Of a stretch of 64,000 nucleotides of DNA, positions 8,437-16,536 are shown piece after piece. The DNA lies in assembly GCF_003173615.1 (NCBI RefSeq), contig NZ_QGNA01000007.1, positions 124,001-188,000 on the forward strand, written 5' to 3'. A program made the position numbers and the translations under genes. Every line of letters begins with the position of its first letter. The stretch's first letter is position 1. Below the pieces are notes generated by a model, which was not told the DNA's origin, ran no database searches, and saw only the letters and a program-made list of their open reading frames with translations. This stretch comes from Falsiroseomonas bella (GTDB lineage: Bacteria; Pseudomonadota; Alphaproteobacteria; Acetobacterales; Acetobacteraceae).

Positions 8437-9048
8437 TCAGGCGTGTGCGGCGCGGCCGGCCGCCACCTCGGCCGACGACGGCGGCGGCATGACCACTGCG
8501 GCGGTACGGCGAGACCGGGGCGCCAGGCCATAGTGCTCGACGAGCGTCCCGAGCGCGCAGACCAGGATGCCCTGGCCATGCGCCGGGACGAGCGCCTTGC
8601 CATTCCATCCCTGCTGCATGGCCCACTCGCGGATCGAGCACTCGAGCCCGACCACGTGCCAGAGGCTGCTGCCGGCGGGGCTGTCCATCCCACCCACGTG
8701 CTTGATCGCCGCCGAGACCTTCTGGCGGGCGCTGACGTGGCGTTCGGTCAGCGTGTCGCCGGTGCCGCGTGCCACCCGGATCAGCGGCATGGTGCGCATG
8801 CCGTCGAGGGCTGCGGCGCGGAACTGCGTCCGGAAGATCTCCGCGGCCTCGTGCATCTGCGGGGTGATGGAGCCGTTCTCCAGGAGCATGCCGAGGGTGT
8901 CGACGGCGCGGCGCCGCTGCACGGGCACGCCCGTCTCGGGGTCGGTGGCGCGCTCCGGTGCGGTGATGGGGCCGTGCTGCAGCCGCCACTTGGAGGGCTT
9001 GGACAGGTCCTCGCGCGGGGTGGTCGCGCGCTTGCGCTTGCTGGCCAT
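8437..9048 (-). CDS. DUF6456-like protein
   Basis: A 203-residue protein. The basic N terminus (ASKRKRATTPREDLSKPSKW) leads to PQMHEAAEIFRTQFRAAALDG and then to SARQKVSAAIKHVGG, SSLWHVVGLECSIREWAMQQGW and VCALGTLVEHYGL. This order matches the DUF6456 domain found in alphaproteobacterial regulators and prophages. The function of the domain is not settled; DNA or replication-complex association is an inference from its neighbours (primase and helicase upstream). A GGGAG ribosome site precedes the ATG. Confidence 0.65.
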   Translation of the reverse strand: MASKRKRATTPREDLSKPSKWRLQHGPITAPERATDPETGVPVQRRRAVDTLGMLLENGSITPQMHEAAEIFRTQFRAAALDGMRTMPLIRVARGTGDTLTERHVSARQKVSAAIKHVGGMDSPAGSSLWHVVGLECSIREWAMQQGWNGKALVPAHGQGILVCALGTLVEHYGLAPRSRRTAAVVMPPPSSAEVAAGRAAHA

Positions 9049-9062
9049 AGTGGCGTCTCCCG

Positions 9063-9572
9063 TCAGTTACTGGTGGTGCGGCTGCGCGCGGCAGCGCTGC
9101 GCTTGCGTCGCTCCTCGTCCTCGCGCTCGTCGATGCGGGACTCACCGGTCAAACGATCGATGTGCCTGCCCTCGCCATGCCGCGCGAAGGCGATGAGCGC
9201 GTTGGTGAGGCGGTCGAGGCAGTCGTTGCGACGGATCGTGGCATGCGTCATAAGGAACGGCTCGACGTAGCCGACGTGGAACGGCAGCCAATCCGCTGGG
9301 TCAGGGATCCAAACTTCGGCGTGGCTGTACTCCTCCGCCATCATATCGACGAAGTAGCCGCCATCCGGCGTGCGACGCGTGATGACCTCCGCCGCGGGCC
9401 AAGCAACGCCATTCACCGCAGTGTGCGAGGTGCGCTGACCGAGCACGAGGTCGAGGGCTGCGTCGTAGTCTTCCCGCTCGACCTCTGCGGCATGCACTGC
9501 CTCCATCCAAGGTGGGTGGGGCTCGGTGCTGAAGACACCAGCACGGAACACGGTGATGCGCTTGGTGGTCAT
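9063..9572 (-). CDS. Element-encoded protein, paralogue B of a tandem pair
   Basis: This 169-residue protein is clearly related to the gene just upstream. Both start with ITV(F/Y)RAG-F--EP-PPW, carry a middle segment W-PD--DWL-F followed by PFL--HA, and end with IA-ARHGEG-H-D--TG. Overall identity looks low, so the duplication is old. The start overlaps the upstream stop (ATGA), indicating coupled translation. No function is recognised; conserved Trp, Asp and His residues suggest a folded, perhaps virion- or DNA-associated, domain. Confidence 0.65.
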   Translation of the reverse strand: MTTKRITVFRAGVFSTEPHPPWMEAVHAAEVEREDYDAALDLVLGQRTSHTAVNGVAWPAAEVITRRTPDGGYFVDMMAEEYSHAEVWIPDPADWLPFHVGYVEPFLMTHATIRRNDCLDRLTNALIAFARHGEGRHIDRLTGESRIDEREDEERRKRSAAARSRTTSN

Positions 9573-10072
9573 GCTGGCCTCCCGCGTCCGGTAGTCTGGT
9601 GCTGATCGCGCAGGGCGGGGTTCCAGCGCGGGTGCGTGTCGAACTCCGATGTGCCGGTGGTGGGGTCGACGTGGTCACCCTCGCCGTGGCGCGCCCGCGC
9701 GATGAGCACGTCACCTACGCGCTGCTGCCGGTGGGCGAGTGCGACCGCCGCATGGCCCTGGAGAAAGGGCAGCACGAACGCGATGTAGAAGCTGAGCCAG
9801 TCGCGCTGGTCCGGGACCAGGACGGCCGCCACAGGCTGATAGAGGCACTCGAACTCGGCGTAGTGCCCGCCGTCGGGCAGGGTCCACCAGAGGACCGATG
9901 CCTCGCGGATGCTGCCGGCGTGGAGCGCGATGCGGTTGCCCTCGCAGTCGAGTTCCGCGGAGATTGCTTCCGCCCAGTTGAGATCGGATGGCTGCGCGTA
10001 GTCGCGCGCAGCAATGCGCCAGGGCGGATCGGGCTCCTCGGCGAAGGAGCCGGCGCGATAGACGGTGATCAT
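9569..10072 (-). CDS. Element-encoded protein, paralogue A of a tandem pair
   Basis: A 167-residue protein with the same motif series as its downstream paralogue: ITVYRAGSFAEEPDPPW at the N terminus, VPDQRDWLSFYIAFVLPFLQGHA in the middle, and IARARHGEGDHVDPTTG near the end. The ribosome site AGGGAGAG stands before the ATG. It is the first of the two in a leftward operon that follows the helicase by 46 bases. I do not recognise the family. Confidence 0.65.
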   Translation of the reverse strand: MITVYRAGSFAEEPDPPWRIAARDYAQPSDLNWAEAISAELDCEGNRIALHAGSIREASVLWWTLPDGGHYAEFECLYQPVAAVLVPDQRDWLSFYIAFVLPFLQGHAAVALAHRQQRVGDVLIARARHGEGDHVDPTTGTSEFDTHPRWNPALRDQHQTTGRGRPA

Positions 10073-10118
10073 GGTCTCTCCCTATGGATGGTCGGTGCGC
10101 CGCCGCGGGCAGCGCGGG

Positions 10119-12386
10119 TCAGGCCGCGGCCGGGTGTGGCTTGGCGGCGTCGAGACGGGCCGACAGCGCCGCGAGGCGTGCGCGGTCGGTGGCAAGGCGC
10201 TGGTGGATGGCGGCGTCGAGCCGCGCGCTGAGTGCGGTTAGGCGGGCACGCGCGTCGGCGACGGGATCAGCCGCCGCAGGCGGCGAAGGCTCGCTGCCGA
10301 GCATCTCGAAATGCGCCAGCGCCCCCAGCCGTGCTTCGAGCCAGACGCGAGGATCTGGAATCAGCGCGAGGTCGAACCGCGCCTGCCGGTCCTTCTGGCC
10401 GGGCCCGGCGGGCCGGTAGCTCACAATCGAGGAGGAGTGTGAGGATCTGCTATTATGGAGATCCCTATAATAGCAGTTTCTCACACTCCTCCCGTCCTGG
10501 CGGGCCGCGTCATGGCTGGGCCAGAGCTCCGGGAAGCAGCGCGCCATGTCGGCTGCGTTCTCGAGCTCCACGCCGGCGGCGGCCATGATGTCGTGCCGGC
10601 TCGGCTGGACCTCCTCCCAGGCCAGCACCTCATGCACGGCGACGGGCAGGACGACATCGGTCAGCAGGTCGATCTCGAGCGGCCTCTCGGGGGTGCGGTT
10701 GACCCCGCGGCCGCGCCCGACGGCCTGCACCAGCTCGCCCTCGCAGATCGTCCAGCGCAGGGCCTCCGCGGTCGGGTCCGCATGTTCCTCGCCGGTGGTG
10801 GCGTGCACGCCCCCATCTGCCAGCGCGATGCGCCGCTCCACGCGGCCATACCACCACGCCACGTCGCCCCGGCTGGTCAGGGGTGGGCGGTTGGTGAGGG
10901 CGGCGGCGAGCGCCTCGACCGTCAGGGGCGCTGGCAGCGTGCGGCCGAGCACCATCATGCCCGCGACCTCGCGCCACCGGTCGAGGCCGCTCAGCGCGTT
11001 GAAGTGCACCGCCTCGGCGTTGGCCGGCAGGCCGAGCGCCCGGAGCGCATCGACCGCCGCCTTCTGGCCGATCACCAGCAGGTCCTTGCCCGATCGCGCC
11101 CGGCCGCGCAGCGTCCGCGCCCGCAGGGCGATCAGCGCGGCCATCTCGCGCCGCCGCAGCAGGGCGGCGGACTGGTCCCGGGCCGGCGCGCCCGCATCGG
11201 GGGCGAGGGCCTTCGCGCTGGTTGGCGCCCCCAGCACCTGGCGAACCCGGACATGCGGCTCGGTCGCCCGCACCGGCTCGGCGACGGTGATGTCCGGCAG
11301 GAAGGGCGTGACCAGCTCGGGCCGCAGCGTCGCGTCGAGGTGCAGCACGGGCCCGCCGGCGCCCCACGACTTCCGCAGCCCAGCCCGCCAGGCCAGGCGC
11401 AGCGACCGCACCGTGCCGTTCTCGGTCATCACGTCGCACAGCACCGCGCCGGCCACGTCGTGGTCGTTCTCCAGCGCTTCCGCGATCAGCATCCACATCG
11501 CGGCGGTGCGGCCGGGTGGCGCCCAGGGCTCGCCCTCCTTCGGCAGCACGGCGGCGATGCGGCGCCGGCGCTCGGCTGGGTCCATCCCGGGATAGAGGCC
11601 GGGATTGCGGAGCCGCCGGTGCTCGTGGCCGGAGGCGTCCCGGCAGATCTGCGGGGTGAGTCCGGCGGCCCGCAGGGCGGCGACCGAGAGCGGCCCGTTC
11701 GGCGCTGTGGCGAGGACCTTCCAGAGCTTCTCACGCGCGGCGTGGAGGTCGGCGGTAGCCTCCCAGTTCTCCTTGTTGCGCGCCGTCCAGCACAGCACCG
11801 TGCCGAGATGCGGGCGAAGCCCGTCCAGCGTCAGCAGCGCCTTGCCGTCGGTGCCGCGGAGCCCGGCCGCCCAGAAGCCCTCGTCCAGCACTAGCAAGCC
11901 GACGGCGCCAAGCTCCTTCGGGGCCATGTGGAACAGCGTGTCGTGGGCGGTGATGACGACGTCGGCACCGCGCAGCGGCGGCTTCTGCGCCTGGTAGCCG
12001 CACTGGTGGTAGAGGGGGCAGATCTTCGTCACGCCGTCGCGGGTCACCTTGCAGCTGGTGGTCTCGACGACGCGCTCGACTTCGATGGCGTCGAACGGCG
12101 CGGAGGGATCGAGGCACATCAGCCGGTCCGGCTCGCCCGGCCGCGGGTCCGGGGCGCTGCGGCCCTTCCAGAGCGCTGCCTCCACGCCGAGCGCCGCGAA
12201 GGCGTCGCGCTGCTCCGCAGCGAGGTCGTGCCGCGGCACGCCGACCACCACCGTCTTGCCCCGCAACGCACCGCTACGCAGCAGGCCGGCCAGACCGCGT
12301 TGCATGGCGGTGGTCTTGCCGAGGCCCACGGCCACCGGCAGGGCGAGACGTGGCGGACGGGGCGCGGCGTTGAAGTCTAGGAGCAT
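10119..12386 (-). CDS. Large P-loop helicase-like protein of the replication module
   Basis: This 755-residue protein has a Walker A-like motif near the N terminus (PVAVGLGKTTAMQRG, about 17-31) and a Walker B/DE box (LLVLDEGFW, about 184-192), so it is probably a superfamily-2-type helicase. A cysteine cluster lies at CPLYHQCGY, and the C-terminal helicase part ends with LVQAVGRGRGVNRT, which resembles helicase motif VI (Q--GRGR). It overlaps the primase stop by ten bases. After about residue 625 the frame crosses the palindromic element (reading CYYRDLHNSRSSHSS), and the tail has two copies of RARL(T/A)ALSARLDAA. The natural protein may have ended before the element. Confidence 0.7.
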   Translation of the reverse strand: MLLDFNAAPRPPRLALPVAVGLGKTTAMQRGLAGLLRSGALRGKTVVVGVPRHDLAAEQRDAFAALGVEAALWKGRSAPDPRPGEPDRLMCLDPSAPFDAIEVERVVETTSCKVTRDGVTKICPLYHQCGYQAQKPPLRGADVVITAHDTLFHMAPKELGAVGLLVLDEGFWAAGLRGTDGKALLTLDGLRPHLGTVLCWTARNKENWEATADLHAAREKLWKVLATAPNGPLSVAALRAAGLTPQICRDASGHEHRRLRNPGLYPGMDPAERRRRIAAVLPKEGEPWAPPGRTAAMWMLIAEALENDHDVAGAVLCDVMTENGTVRSLRLAWRAGLRKSWGAGGPVLHLDATLRPELVTPFLPDITVAEPVRATEPHVRVRQVLGAPTSAKALAPDAGAPARDQSAALLRRREMAALIALRARTLRGRARSGKDLLVIGQKAAVDALRALGLPANAEAVHFNALSGLDRWREVAGMMVLGRTLPAPLTVEALAAALTNRPPLTSRGDVAWWYGRVERRIALADGGVHATTGEEHADPTAEALRWTICEGELVQAVGRGRGVNRTPERPLEIDLLTDVVLPVAVHEVLAWEEVQPSRHDIMAAAGVELENAADMARCFPELWPSHDAARQDGRSVRNCYYRDLHNSRSSHSSSIVSYRPAGPGQKDRQARFDLALIPDPRVWLEARLGALAHFEMLGSEPSPPAAADPVADARARLTALSARLDAAIHQRLATDRARLAALSARLDAAKPHPAAA
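10431..10492. repeat. 62-bp palindromic element, copy 2 (inside the helicase frame)
   Basis: Outer arms GGAGGAGTGTGAG (10431-10443) and CTCACACTCCTCC (10480-10492) and inner arms GCTATTAT (10449-10456) and ATAATAGC (10467-10474). Length and layout equal copy 1, with compensating changes in the loop region. In the minus-strand frame it encodes CYYRDLHNSRSSHSS, close to what copy 1 encodes (CYYESPSNSRSSHSS), so the element is readable without stops and is tolerated in a coding gene. Confidence 0.85.
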
Positions 12387-13597
12387 GCCGCCCCGTGCGC
12401 GGCGTCAGCTGTGGCGCGGACGGCCCAGTCCGGCGGGCCCGGCTGCGGGGCGAGCTCGGCCTCAAGCGGATCGGCGGTCCAGTACGCCGCGACATCAGCC
12501 ATGAAGTCGGCGATCCGGTCCTCCAGCGCCGCCCGCGCCCCGACCAGCTCAAGCGAGGCGAGCGCATAGGTCGGCAGTGGCCGTGGCGGGGGCGCGGCGG
12601 CAGCGATGATCTCGCGGACCGCCTCGAGGCCCTGCGCGGCCGCCAGGTCGTTGAAGTCGCCGGGCTCCAGCGGGATCGCGACGAGGGCGCAAGCGGCGCG
12701 CGCGGCGGTGATGGCGGCCGTGACGCCGGGGTTGTCCACGCGGCCGGGCTTCGTGTCGTTGTCGGCGAGGATCACTAGCCGCGCTGACGGGTAGCGATCC
12801 CTGAGGATAGGCGCGACCCGCTTGAGGTTGCCTGCGTCCATGGCTGCGACCACCGGCAGGCCCGTCGCCTCATGCGCGGTGGCGCCCGTCGCCCAGCCCT
12901 CGCAGATCAGGATCGTCGCGGCATCGACGAGCGGAGCGCCGATCGGGGTGAAGTGGCCGGCCTTCGCACCGCCGGACAAGAAGCGCTTGGTGCCGTCCTC
13001 GTAGATGCGCTGGAGCGTGTGGATCGTGCCGTCGAGGTCCAGCAGCGGCACCACCAGCACGTCGCCCGACTCCATCCGGATACCGTGCGGGCGGACGCTC
13101 TTGCGCTGGAGGTAGCCGTGCGAGGGATCCGCGGGGCCGGCGCTCTCCCACGTGATCGTCGCGGCGCGGTGCGCGTAGTACCGCAGCTGCGCCTCCCATG
13201 CGGCTGCAGGGTCGGGTACCTGGTCCGTGGCAGCGCTGGCACTGGCCGCGGCGGCTGCGGCGGGGCGTGGCCGCGTCGGGTCCCACACCGGCATGCCGAG
13301 CCAGCGGCGCGCCCAGTCGGCCGCCTCACGCCAGTCGCCACCGCGCTCGCGCGCGATCAACTCGAGCGGCCCGCCGCCGGTGCCGGCCTCGTGGTCGAAC
13401 CAAGTGCCGAGCTTCGTGCCGCTCACGACCGCGGAGAGGCTGCCGCGGCGGTTCCAGCGCCACTGCCGAGCCGTCCGCCGAGCCGGCTTGCCGAGCAACT
13501 CTGTCAGCAGCGACGTCCAGTTCGCGATGAGGGCGAGGCGAAGGTCGCGCAGGTCGGAGACCGCGTCTGAAACGGCAGAGGGCGACGATGCGCGCAT
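12377..13597 (-). CDS. Toprim-domain primase/helicase-type replication protein
   Basis: This 406-residue protein resembles phage and plasmid DnaG-like primases. The N-terminal half (residues 30-110, GSLSAVVSGTKLGTWFDHEAG) looks like a primase zinc-binding-type core without obvious zinc ligands. The Toprim domain follows (about 200-320): ILICEGWATGATAHEATG contains the catalytic Glu, and ARLVILADND the DxD-type acids. An acidic Ala/Pro-rich tail ends it. It would synthesise primers for the element's own replication and is the first gene of the leftward operon, overlapping the helicase. Confidence 0.8.
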   Translation of the reverse strand: MRASSPSAVSDAVSDLRDLRLALIANWTSLLTELLGKPARRTARQWRWNRRGSLSAVVSGTKLGTWFDHEAGTGGGPLELIARERGGDWREAADWARRWLGMPVWDPTRPRPAAAAAASASAATDQVPDPAAAWEAQLRYYAHRAATITWESAGPADPSHGYLQRKSVRPHGIRMESGDVLVVPLLDLDGTIHTLQRIYEDGTKRFLSGGAKAGHFTPIGAPLVDAATILICEGWATGATAHEATGLPVVAAMDAGNLKRVAPILRDRYPSARLVILADNDTKPGRVDNPGVTAAITAARAACALVAIPLEPGDFNDLAAAQGLEAVREIIAAAAPPPRPLPTYALASLELVGARAALEDRIADFMADVAAYWTADPLEAELAPQPGPPDWAVRATADAAHGAACS

Positions 13598-14444
13598 GCG
13601 GGAATCGTCCTGTCTGTCGGATGGGGCGTGAGCTGCGCCGCGTTGATTGCCGGCTGCAGTTATTCACATGGTCAAAGTAGGTCGATGATGATTACCGCGC
13701 AAGAGTATTTTGGCTTGTGTAGTGGAGAACGGATTTCAGTATTATCGATCGGCAAGCAAGAGCAACCGGGCGCGAAATACGGATCTGATGACTGTCGGAG
13801 AATTTCATCATCTCTACTGCTCGGGGGTTTGCGATGCGAACCGCTCGCCAAGCTCCCAAGCCCGAGCGGGGTACCGGCGTGGAACACGTCACAGGTGGCC
13901 CCGGTAATCAGCCGGAGGGGGACGATCGTCTGCGTTCCAGCGAGGCGCGTGAGAAGAACGGCGGGCTCGATCGGTAAATGAGGGGCAGAGGATTGCGTGT
14001 CGGAGGGACCTCCATGGTCGCCATCATCCCGTCTGAACCCTGCCGCGGCAGCGCGTGTGCCGTGCCCGAGTCGCGGCCGCGATCACCAGCGGCGGCCCGT
14101 GCTGCGGCCACGCTGCGCTTCGTTTGTTTTCGCTCGGCTACGCGCGTGACAAGAACGCACTCCCCGCGGCGCGCTGCGCTCGGCATGGTGCGCGCGATGA
14201 ACACAACAGCACCCCTCGCGAGCGCTCTCCTGTTGCGTTCCACGCCATGCGGATTTCGCAGCGACATTGGTGCATGGCGCCGGACTGCGCGGAGCTGGCA
14301 TGTGACGCGCATGCGCCAGACGATCCAGACCATCGACGCCGCGGTCTCCGGCTCGGCAATCATTGGCAGCGTGGCCGGCGATGCTGTCGCTGTGATGATC
14401 AGAAACGGCCGATGCCGTGGGACGGATTCCGGGGAGGCTGGGTA
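13598..14444. other. Divergent control region between replication and recombinase blocks
   Basis: No convincing gene. Bases 13650-13850 are clearly AT-richer than the rest of the window, with runs such as AGAGTATTTTGG and GGATTTCAGTATTATCG, so this is the best candidate for divergent promoters or an element origin. Bases 13980-14444 hold GC-rich frames only; one plus frame from an ATG at 14247 is Cys-rich (CMAPDCAELACDAH) and would run into the small gene at 14445, so a longer product cannot be excluded. Confidence 0.45.
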
Positions 14445-14669
14445 ATGCTAAGTATGGACAGCATCCCGCCACAGCCGCCGCTGCGCATTCCGCCGCGCTT
14501 CTGGGAGGCCCGCGGCATCTTCGCCCCTGGCGAGCTGCGGCTGCGCAGCCGCGCTGCCGCGGATCTCGCGCGCGCGGCCGAGCAGGCCCGAGGGTCGGGA
14601 GACGTTCGCCTACACTCCACTGCGCCGCAGCGCCTGCATGCGACCCCCAGGAGAAAGGGAGTCGCATGA
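14445..14669 (+). CDS. Small basic protein coupled to DUF2924
   Basis: A 74-residue frame (MLSMDSIPPQPPLRIPPRFW and onward) with the ribosome site GGGGAGG seven bases upstream. Its TGA overlaps the DUF2924 ATG (ATGA), the same coupling used by the next genes, which is the main reason to accept it. Pro-rich at the start, Arg/Ala-rich later. No family recognised. Confidence 0.45.
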   Translation: MLSMDSIPPQPPLRIPPRFWEARGIFAPGELRLRSRAAADLARAAEQARGSGDVRLHSTAPQRLHATPRRKGVA

Positions 14670-15181
14670 CCCGACGATCGACCGCCAACGCGAAGCAGGA
14701 GAGCGCAGCGCCGCCGGCGCCAGCGCCGACCAAGATCCCGCCCGCGCAGGTCCTGCCGCGCCTCGCGGCGCTGCAGACCGCGACGGCCGCGGAGCTGCGG
14801 GAGCAGTGGCGCATGCTGTTCGGCAAGGAGCCGCCGCCCTTCAACCGACCCTACCTGGTGAGCCGGCTCAGTTACCGTGTGCAAGAGCTCGCATACGGCG
14901 GGTTGCGGCCCGAGACGCGGGCACGGCTCGAGGCGCTCGGGGAACAGCTCGACGGCGGGAACGTGGTGCTGCGGCGGATCCGCGCCGACAGCCGACCGCT
15001 GCCGGGCACGCGGCTGGTGCGCGAGTACGACGGCGTGCAGCACGTGGTGACGGTCCGCGCCGACGACTTCGAGTACGAGGGGCGGCCGTACCGATCCCTC
15101 TCCGCCATCGCGCGGCACATCACCGGGACGCGCTGGAACGGTTGGACCTTCTTCGGGCTGAAGGGGAGGCCTGGGGCATGA
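14666..15181 (+). CDS. DUF2924 domain protein, recombinase partner
   Basis: A 171-residue protein. The DUF2924 core is visible: AAELREQWRMLFGKEPPPFNR, LVSRLSYRVQELAYGGL, GTRLVREYDGVQHVVTV and YRSLSAIARHITGTRWNGWTFFGL. The last part resembles a DNA-binding or AP2-like small domain. DUF2924 genes usually lie directly before a large serine recombinase, as here with an ATGA overlap, so a role as recombination accessory factor is a reasonable inference. AGGAGAAAGGGAG precedes the start. The longer open frame to the left lacks homology. Confidence 0.85.
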   Translation: MTRRSTANAKQESAAPPAPAPTKIPPAQVLPRLAALQTATAAELREQWRMLFGKEPPPFNRPYLVSRLSYRVQELAYGGLRPETRARLEALGEQLDGGNVVLRRIRADSRPLPGTRLVREYDGVQHVVTVRADDFEYEGRPYRSLSAIARHITGTRWNGWTFFGLKGRPGA

Positions 15182-16536
15182 GCCGCCGCAAGCTGACGGA
15201 CGGGGCCATGCCCGCGTCGGTAAAGAAGCTCCGCTGCGCGGTCTACACGCGCAAGTCTACCGACGAGGGCTTGGACAAGGAATTCAATTCGCTCGAGGCG
15301 CAGCGCGAGGCCTGTGAATCCTATATCGCGTCTCAGCGCGCCGAAGGGTGGGTGCTCGTCCGCGACCGCTACGATGATGGCGGGTTCAGTGGCGGCACCC
15401 TCGACCGCCCCGCGCTGAAGCGCCTGCTGGCCGACATCGAGCAAGGCCTGATCGATGTTGTTGTCTTGTATAAGATCGATAGGCTCAGCCGCTCGCTGAT
15501 GGACTTCGCGAAGCTGGTGGAGACGTTCGAGGCGCACGGCGTCACCTTCACGAGTGTGACTCAGTCATTCTCCACGACCACGTCGATGGGACGGCTGACG
15601 CTGAACATCCTGCTCAGCTTTGCGCAGTATGAGCGCGAGATTATCGGCGAGCGCATCCGGGACAAGGTGGCAGCGTCAAAGGCGCGCGGCATGTGGATGG
15701 GCGGGAAGGTGCCGCTCGGATACGACGTGGCGGATCGGAGGCTGGTGGTGAACGAAGCCGAGGCGGCGCGGGTGCGACGCGTGTTCGAGCTCTTCGTCGA
15801 GACCGGCTCTGGCGTCGAGACGGTGCGCCGCCTGCAGGCGGAGGGCATCACCGCCAAGTCGGGTCGGCCGCTCGACAAGGGTGACGTCTACAAGATCCTG
15901 AACCTGAGGACTTACATCGGGGAGGTCACGCACAAGGGGAACGTCTACCGCGGCGAGCACGAGGCGGTCGTGTTGCGCGATCTCTGGGACCGGACGCACA
16001 CCATCCTGCAGGTCAGCCCGCGGAGCCGAGCGGCGCAGAATCGGCAGCACGCGCCGGCGCTGCTGAAGGGGCTGATCTTCGGGGTGGACGGACGGGCGCT
16101 GTCACCTACGCACTGCGTGAAGAATGGCAGGCTCTACCGCTACTACGTCGCCCAACGGGTGTTGAAGGGCGACGCCGCGGCTGCCGGGGACGACGGCATC
16201 GTGCGCCGGGTGTCGGCGGCGGAGATCGAGGCGGCGGTCGTGGACCAGGTCCGCTCGCTGCTGCGGCAGCCGGAGGTCGTCGTCGGCACTTGGCTCGCCG
16301 CGCGGGCCGAGGCTCCCGACCTGAAGGAGGGCGAAGTCCGAGACGCGCTGTCTCGGCTCGACCCGCTATGGGGCGAGCTCTTCCCGGCGGAGCAGGCGCG
16401 GATCGTCCGGGCGCTGGTGGAGCGGGTGGTGGTGGGGCCGGCCGGAGCCGACATCCGCCTCCGCGTGGAGGGTCTGGCCGGCCTCGTCCGAGACCTCACG
16501 GCCGTCGCGCCCGAAGCTCTGAAGGTGGCGGCATGA
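15178..16536 (+). CDS. Large serine recombinase (site-specific integrase)
   Basis: This 452-residue enzyme has the resolvase catalytic domain at residues 18-160 (CAVYTRKSTDEG with nucleophile S27; VVLYKIDRLSRSLMDF; SFAQYEREIIGERIRDK). A recombinase domain follows (about 170-290: KVPLGYDV, YKILNLRTYIGEVTHKG), then a zinc-ribbon-like part (LKGLIFGVDGRALSPTHCVKNG, only one cysteine seen). It would integrate and excise the element. The start was placed at 15178, where it overlaps the DUF2924 stop; the open frame begins earlier but without homology. No att site could be identified. Confidence 0.93.
   Translation: MSRRKLTDGAMPASVKKLRCAVYTRKSTDEGLDKEFNSLEAQREACESYIASQRAEGWVLVRDRYDDGGFSGGTLDRPALKRLLADIEQGLIDVVVLYKIDRLSRSLMDFAKLVETFEAHGVTFTSVTQSFSTTTSMGRLTLNILLSFAQYEREIIGERIRDKVAASKARGMWMGGKVPLGYDVADRRLVVNEAEAARVRRVFELFVETGSGVETVRRLQAEGITAKSGRPLDKGDVYKILNLRTYIGEVTHKGNVYRGEHEAVVLRDLWDRTHTILQVSPRSRAAQNRQHAPALLKGLIFGVDGRALSPTHCVKNGRLYRYYVAQRVLKGDAAAAGDDGIVRRVSAAEIEAAVVDQVRSLLRQPEVVVGTWLAARAEAPDLKEGEVRDALSRLDPLWGELFPAEQARIVRALVERVVVGPAGADIRLRVEGLAGLVRDLTAVAPEALKVAA

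Noticed and set aside
13672-13892. Short minus-strand frames in the AT-rich region
   Set aside because: Two overlapping frames of similar length, no ribosome site, no recognisable fold; the region reads better as regulatory DNA.
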